Notes under the pieces: model-generated | Databases searched by the model: none | What the model was told of the DNA's origin: nothing | Seen by the model: the letters and a program-made list of their open reading frames with translations, nothing else | Shown here: in pieces, positions 5,501-8,785 of the stretch | Position numbering within the stretch: the first letter of the stretch is position 1 | How the letters are laid out: each line of letters opens with the position of its first letter | Source of the DNA: Magnetococcales bacterium | Lineage (GTDB): Bacteria > Pseudomonadota > Magnetococcia > Magnetococcales > Magnetaquicoccaceae | Assembly (NCBI GenBank): GCA_015229095.1 | Contig: JADGCE010000111.1 | Coordinates: 1 to 8,785 of the forward strand | Direction: 5' to 3' | DNA length: 8,785 nt | Position numbers and translations under genes: made by a program

Positions 5501-8499
5501 ACGACGTGCAGCTGCAGTTCCCCGGCATTGGAGGCCCAGCGTTCCAGATTGACGCCCAGCACAACCTGGGAGGGCAGCCAGGTGAGGCGACTGGAAGAGG
5601 TCAGCCGCTCCCCATTGCTGTCCTGATATTCCAACTCCGCCCGCAGCTCCTGCGGGGTGTCGGACCCTTCCAGACCCGGAATGACGGCACGCATCAGGCC
5701 GGCTGGATTCAGGGTCAAGGATTGTACGGGCAAGGTACGCACCGGCTGCGCCGATGCTTCGCTCCGCTGACCATCCCCCGGCGCACTGGCACTCGCCTCC
5801 CAGGGATTGGTGGGTGCCTCCCTCATCCCCTCCTTGACCCGGCCATTGGCAAACTCGAAAGCATCATATCCGTCAAATTTCAAGGTGATCGGGCGCAACA
5901 CGCCCCGCAGTTTGACCGGCACGGCACCGACACTGCCCCCGGAAAGGGGGCTCAACTGCAGATCAAAGGCCATCTGCGCCGGGGCGATCGCCTCCGGCTG
6001 TACCGGCTGGATGGAGGCCCGCAAGGTAGGCATGCGGAACGCCTCCACCCAAAATTGTGCCGATACCACCTCCTGCACAGGAGCACTGTCAGGGATGGGC
6101 AGCAGCACCTGATAGTGGCCCAGTCTGGCCTCCTTGGGCAGTTGCCAATGGTTTTCTGCGCTGTACAGCTCATTCCAGTCGAGGGCAAACTCATACTGCT
6201 GGCCACTGCCGCTATGCCGAATGATACCCTTGCGCGGCAGTTGCGCCGTCGTCGGGTAGCGCAGACCGGCTTCCGAACTGTGGCGGGCAAAATGTTTCAT
6301 GGAAAGGCTCTCTCCGGCCCGCAGCAGGCTGCGATCCAACACCGTACCGAACAGGGCAGCCGGGGCCTTGTCGTCGTTGAAGGGCAGGTTGAAATCGAAC
6401 GGGGAGATCCCTTCGTCCCAGGAGGAGAGCAGGAAAGAGCTGTCATCCCCGGCACGGACCGTCACCAGATAGCCTGAATAACGGTGCAAAGGGCATTGGG
6501 GCAATGTACGGTCAGGAGGAAGGGGTTGTGCAATGGTTGCGACACCTTGGGAGTCTGTGCGTCCGGAAAAGAACAGTTTCCCATGACAGTCACTGACGGT
6601 CACCTCGGCGTTGGCAACCGGTTTGCCTTGATCCAGGGAGGTCACCCAGACCAGAGAGTGCTGCCGTCCCCTTTTGAAGTGGGGGGAAAGGTTGGTCACC
6701 ACGACTGCCGCTTGTGCAAAATAGCGTTTATTATCCCCGTGCAACTCGGCACCCAACCGATCGCTGGCCAGCTCCACGACATAAAAGCCCGGTTTTTGAA
6801 ACGGGATGCCCAACACCTCGAAGGCCTTTTTACCGCCCGGTTTGGGCAGAACAAAGGTTTCCAGCGACTCGTCATCGGGTTGCAGATGGGCAAAGAGGGA
6901 GCTCTCCCCAGGACGCACGGCGGGGGTTCCTTCTGATGCCTCTCCGCTGTGTCCCCTTTTGGCAGCATGCACCTGCTCTATCCATTCCAGAAAGGCCACA
7001 GGCGTCTCCACCCGCAAACGGCGACCGCGCAGCTCGACAGGTGCATCGGCCTCTGCGGATACCTGGACGGGCTGCCCGTCGACCGCCCAATTGTCCACGA
7101 CTCCGCCGGCCTCAGGCTCTGCCGAACCGGGATCATCTGCATCCAGCGGCAGGATGGCCTCCAGATCACGCACGGTCACGGGCAACATGGCCTCCCCATT
7201 GGCCTCAATCAGGCCAAAATCCCCCGCAAATTTGGCCAACGAAGGGATGCGGTCCGTCTTGACCGACAGGGTGATCGGCTCCCGGTCGATCTGTTGGCCC
7301 CCCTCTTCCCCATGGGCATCTGCGGGAATTTCTATGGTAAAGGTACTTTCCGCCGGAAATGGTCCGGGAAAGGAGAGGGCATGCACCTTGGGAGGTGGCA
7401 CAGAGCCATCCGACTCTGGTACTTCCTCCTGGTCCACGCGGGAGGGATAGAGTGTGCCATCCGGGCCCTGGAGACGAATCTGCCGGGCAGCCGTCCAGGG
7501 AATGGCCTCGGAAAACTCCAGTTGAATGGGAAGGATCGGCACACATTGGGCGTTTTTGTTGTGGCGCGTACACTGTACAGTCGCGGAAAAGGGGGCGCGA
7601 ACGTTATAATTCAGCCGTTGTGGCTGGATACGCCCCACCCCGGCGGTGGAGCGTATCCCCTTGCCCCACACCACCCCGACTTTTGCCCCTTTTGGCAGCG
7701 GTCGTTGACATTGGGCCACGAGGATGGGCGAGTCCTGCCAGTCGAGCAAAGCCAACAGTTTGTCCAGATAACTGCCCTGTTTGGGCAGCCTGTCGCCATA
7801 CATCTCTCCCCACCCCCGATCAAACTTGCCCTTGAAATAGAGGTTCAACAGGCCGGGGTAGCCTTCCAGCAGGCTGGGACTGGCCTGCCTCAACGCTTCC
7901 AGTCGTTCCTGGCCTGTCAACAGGCGCATCTTCACCTTTTCTCCGATCCCTTCGATATCGCAGTAGATATTCTCTGGAACGGAAGACCAATCCACCGGCG
8001 CATTCAGGCCAAGCACAAACAATTGTTCTTCCGATATCGAGCGCCGATCATCAGGCAGGGAAAAAATGATGGCAGGGCCACCGGTTGAAAGCGTGTAGCG
8101 CCCTTCTCCCACCACGGGCGTGCCATTCAGGGATTGCAATCCGGGGCGTTGGGTAAAGGTGCAGGAGAGACCTGCCGGCAGGATGCGGTCAAAGGTGTAG
8201 GTCCAGTTGCGGTTGTCGCTCCATCCGCCCTGACCGGGCTCTGGACACTCTACGACGAAGGGAGCCGCATGGCTGGGAGAACCCAGGGCCACCATGGGTT
8301 GGCTGAAGCGAACCACCACCTGTCGCACCGCCTTTGCCACCCCTTGGGGTGAAAAGGAGAGTATTCTGGTCGATGGCTCCGCTGAACTCTGTGGGTCCGC
8401 TGGCCCGGAGATCAACAAGCCAAACAGGAGCACCACTCCGATCCAGCACCGCACCATCCATCTGCGGTCTACGGCAGGAGGCACAAGTCCATGGCGCAC
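2500..8499 (-). CDS. yfhM: bacterial alpha-2-macroglobulin, thioester (CLEQ) type, YfhM-like
   Basis: A giant envelope protease trap: cleavage of its bait region triggers a conformational change and the internal thioester reacts with the attacking protease. Order in the 1999-residue product: N-terminal signal or anchor (about 15-33); beta-sandwich N-terminal domains (about 45-600); macroglobulin-like domains (about 600-1100), including an MG2-type strand LDRSLLRAGESLSMK at 721-735; an MG5-type start at NQYEPGEEAVLHVRMPF (1117-1133); the A2M_N_2 region with DRPVYK (1224-1229); a Gly-rich putative bait (about 1298-1324); the A2M/MG7 domain from about 1327; the helical thioester domain with YPYSCLEQ (C1546-Q1549); and a C-terminal MG10-type domain (about 1845-1995). 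The CLEQ motif is complete, which separates it from thioester-less YfaS-type proteins. The GTG start at 8499 is chosen for its strong Shine-Dalgarno; an ATG at 8457 has none. The protein is about 350 residues longer than E. coli YfhM (1653) and shows no lipobox cysteine. It is followed by pbpC, the partner expected for this type. Confidence 0.97.
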   Translation of the reverse strand: MRHGLVPPAVDRRWMVRCWIGVVLLFGLLISGPADPQSSAEPSTRILSFSPQGVAKAVRQVVVRFSQPMVALGSPSHAAPFVVECPEPGQGGWSDNRNWTYTFDRILPAGLSCTFTQRPGLQSLNGTPVVGEGRYTLSTGGPAIIFSLPDDRRSISEEQLFVLGLNAPVDWSSVPENIYCDIEGIGEKVKMRLLTGQERLEALRQASPSLLEGYPGLLNLYFKGKFDRGWGEMYGDRLPKQGSYLDKLLALLDWQDSPILVAQCQRPLPKGAKVGVVWGKGIRSTAGVGRIQPQRLNYNVRAPFSATVQCTRHNKNAQCVPILPIQLEFSEAIPWTAARQIRLQGPDGTLYPSRVDQEEVPESDGSVPPPKVHALSFPGPFPAESTFTIEIPADAHGEEGGQQIDREPITLSVKTDRIPSLAKFAGDFGLIEANGEAMLPVTVRDLEAILPLDADDPGSAEPEAGGVVDNWAVDGQPVQVSAEADAPVELRGRRLRVETPVAFLEWIEQVHAAKRGHSGEASEGTPAVRPGESSLFAHLQPDDESLETFVLPKPGGKKAFEVLGIPFQKPGFYVVELASDRLGAELHGDNKRYFAQAAVVVTNLSPHFKRGRQHSLVWVTSLDQGKPVANAEVTVSDCHGKLFFSGRTDSQGVATIAQPLPPDRTLPQCPLHRYSGYLVTVRAGDDSSFLLSSWDEGISPFDFNLPFNDDKAPAALFGTVLDRSLLRAGESLSMKHFARHSSEAGLRYPTTAQLPRKGIIRHSGSGQQYEFALDWNELYSAENHWQLPKEARLGHYQVLLPIPDSAPVQEVVSAQFWVEAFRMPTLRASIQPVQPEAIAPAQMAFDLQLSPLSGGSVGAVPVKLRGVLRPITLKFDGYDAFEFANGRVKEGMREAPTNPWEASASAPGDGQRSEASAQPVRTLPVQSLTLNPAGLMRAVIPGLEGSDTPQELRAELEYQDSNGERLTSSSRLTWLPSQVVLGVNLERWASNAGELQLHVVALDRHGQPLAQVPVTVNLLEHKYLSHRKRLIGGFYAYEHRLQVKPVSEFCSGMTDKMGRLLCTGQSPLSGQIILQARAVDAQQRASYAHVSAWVAKDKRWWFDVENNNRMDLLPEKNQYEPGEEAVLHVRMPFPEATVLVTVEREGVVEHFIRTLQGHDPTLRIPMQGRYAPNVFISAMAVRGRTTDVAPTAMLDLGKPTFRLGYTQLKVGWREHALQVRVNTDRPVYKVRESALATIRVTPPDGQTLPKNAELAMAVVDEGLLELRANDSWNLLASMMQPRAFHVTTATAMGRVIGRRHYGLKSVSHGGGGGRMPAGRQLLKPLLLWQGRVKLNDKGEAQVPIPLQDALSSFRVVAVASAGESLFGSGFTSFRTAQELAIHAGLPPLVREQDRFRAGFTLRNGGERPLQVTVNATLTAQPRRASDPPPPRATLSPITQTLAPGEGQEIAWEVTVPDNSQSLQWEIHAAAEGAEDRLLVKQAVQPAQRVQVIQSTLSALDQPQEILVERPPAALADQGGIRVQLQERLAGTLDGVRAYMSDYPYSCLEQRVSKAVALQEKTAWQPLMESLPAFLDADGLAKYFPSSAQGSDVLTAYVLAIAHETGWSVPADLRQKMVKGLFSFVKGTLQRPEVPSRPVAGLMLRKLAALEALSRYEAIPSELLTSIPVEPDLWPASALLDWINLLNRVAWPERVALGQKAREQLRSRLSLQGSTMGLTSRESDALWWMMVSEESNANRMLLTLLQDKSWAEDMPRLARGALARQVKGHWSTSTANAWGVVAMQKFSEHFEKIPVSGESRAQLAGQVQRQDWTRNPQGGTLDLPWPSGPEKLSLLHQGLGRPWLTVQSRAAIPLTKPLFSGYRIQRSLLPIERKVEGVWSRGDLLRVRLEMEAQTDMSWVVVNDPIPAGSTILGSGSGKDSWILTQGEGSAAGSKPTFEERGFDAFRAYYEWLPKGRWQLEYTLRLNNPGQFRLPSTRVEAMYAPELFGESPLESLTVLP
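3853..3864 (-). other. thioester motif CLEQ (residues 1546-1549) of the macroglobulin
   Basis: The four codons for Cys1546-Leu-Glu-Gln1549 read TGT TTG GAG CAA on the minus strand. In this family the Cys thiol and the Gln side chain form the internal thioester that attacks a trapped protease. The surrounding YPYSCLEQ is the usual bacterial context. All residues needed for thioester formation are present. Confidence 0.95.
4528..4608 (-). other. putative bait region of the macroglobulin (residues about 1298-1324)
   Basis: This segment lies between the A2M_N_2 region and the A2M/MG7 domain, where the bait region sits in bacterial macroglobulins. It contains SHGGGGGRMPAGR, a flexible glycine run flanked by basic residues, followed by hydrophobic residues. 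It looks unstructured and offers cleavage sites for trypsin-like and other proteases. The limits are inferred from domain order, not from a known cut site. Confidence 0.6.
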
Positions 8500-8769
8500 G
8501 GGGATCTCACCTTCCGAATGGTTGAGCAGGAAACGGCTGCAAGGCTACAGCATCGGGCGGCAAACAGCAAGAATCCCTGCCACGTGGACGGTGGTTCAAC
8601 TTCCCGACCGAACAATGAGAGTTCCCCCGCTCCCAAATCCAACGCCAGCCATTCTGACGGAATCGACTGTGGTTTGACAACATCTATCCAGGGAATCCGA
8701 TTAGGCTCTGGCACATCGAGACCGGGGATGTCCCGGAGGCTGTTGAAATTCGGGGCGGGTGAAAGTCAT
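8469..8769 (-). pseudogene. possible small frameshifted gene upstream of the macroglobulin
   Basis: A near-consensus Shine-Dalgarno (AGGAGG, 8779-8784) precedes an ATG at 8769 by 9 bases. That frame runs only 22 codons to TAA at 8701-8703. The +1 frame is open from 8765 down to the TAG at 8469 and looks more like a protein, with segments such as NFNSLRDIPGLDVPEPNRIP, then WLALDLGAGELSLFG and a hydrophobic, Cys-containing stretch. Removing one base from the CCCC run at 8752-8755 would join ATG and open frame into about 98 residues beginning MTFTRPNFNSLRDIPG. I do not recognise the product. It would overlap the macroglobulin start by 31 bases, consistent with an operon. Alternatives are a true start at GTG 8714 (81 residues, no visible Shine-Dalgarno), a genuine 22-residue leader peptide, or non-coding DNA. 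Whether the shift is a sequencing error, a mutation or programmed cannot be told from one sequence. Confidence 0.35.
8507..8513 (-). promoter_or_regulatory. Shine-Dalgarno AAGGTGA deciding the macroglobulin GTG start
   Basis: AAGGTGA lies 7 bases before the GTG at 8499 on the minus strand and includes six contiguous bases (AGGTGA) of the anti-Shine-Dalgarno complement. The other possible starts, GTG at 8484 and ATG at 8457, have no comparable site. This fixes the start and gives an N-terminal region with basic residues (RH, RR, R17) before the hydrophobic stretch. Confidence 0.8.
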
Positions 8770-8778
8770 CCTATGCCA

Positions 8779-8784
8779 CCTCCT
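8779..8784 (-). promoter_or_regulatory. Shine-Dalgarno AGGAGG before the ATG at 8769
   Basis: AGGAGG followed by TGGCATAGG and ATG gives a 9-base spacing, the best ribosome binding site in the window. It suggests that translation starts here. That makes the quick stop in this frame, after 22 codons, worth explaining. Confidence 0.55.
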
Positions 8785-8785
8785 G

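Noticed and set aside
4576..6477. 633-codon open frame on the plus strand
   Set aside because: It is antisense to the macroglobulin gene, whose domains and CLEQ motif are clear across the same bases. Its product is rich in Gly, His, Gln and Arg and has no recognisable domain, as expected of a GC-rich shadow frame.
8455..8457. ATG as the start of the macroglobulin
   Set aside because: It has no Shine-Dalgarno, whereas the GTG at 8499 has AAGGTGA at 7 bases. It would still leave a hydrophobic segment, so it is not excluded absolutely.
8500..8785. sigma-70 promoter for the operon (TTGTCA about 70 bases into this stretch)
   Set aside because: The hexamer 17 bases downstream (TCAGAA) is a poor -10 match, and the operon may begin outside the window.

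Overview
The window is a compact stretch of a Gram-negative (diderm) bacterial chromosome. It is fairly GC-rich, about 60% by eye. Minus-strand genes overlap their neighbours and start next to clear Shine-Dalgarno sites. I cannot name the genus; a member of the Pseudomonadota is plausible because the main gene pair is best known there. I see no insertion sequence, tRNA or rRNA gene, CRISPR array, phage gene or attachment site.

About 93% of the window is one minus-strand operon segment. It holds a very large bacterial alpha-2-macroglobulin (8499 down to 2500, 1999 residues, intact CLEQ thioester). Penicillin-binding protein 1C (2503 down to 326, 725 residues) follows, and its ATG overlaps the macroglobulin stop codon in an ATGA junction. 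This is the known YfhM-PbpC pairing. The macroglobulin is thought to trap proteases that breach the outer membrane. PBP1C carries glycosyltransferase and transpeptidase domains and is proposed to help rebuild peptidoglycan at damage sites. The overlap suggests one transcript with coupled translation.

Upstream of the macroglobulin (8500-8785) there is a near-perfect Shine-Dalgarno and an ATG. They lead into a reading frame that looks protein-like only after a +1 shift. This may be a small frameshifted gene, a gene with a different start, or chance.

At the left edge (73-285, plus strand) a small, unrecognised coiled-coil protein is encoded convergently to pbpC, with a gap of only 40 bases.

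I found no clear undescribed system. The points most worth a second look are the small frames at the two ends and several departures of the macroglobulin from its E. coli relative: extra length, no lipobox, paired cysteines and a glycine-rich putative bait segment.
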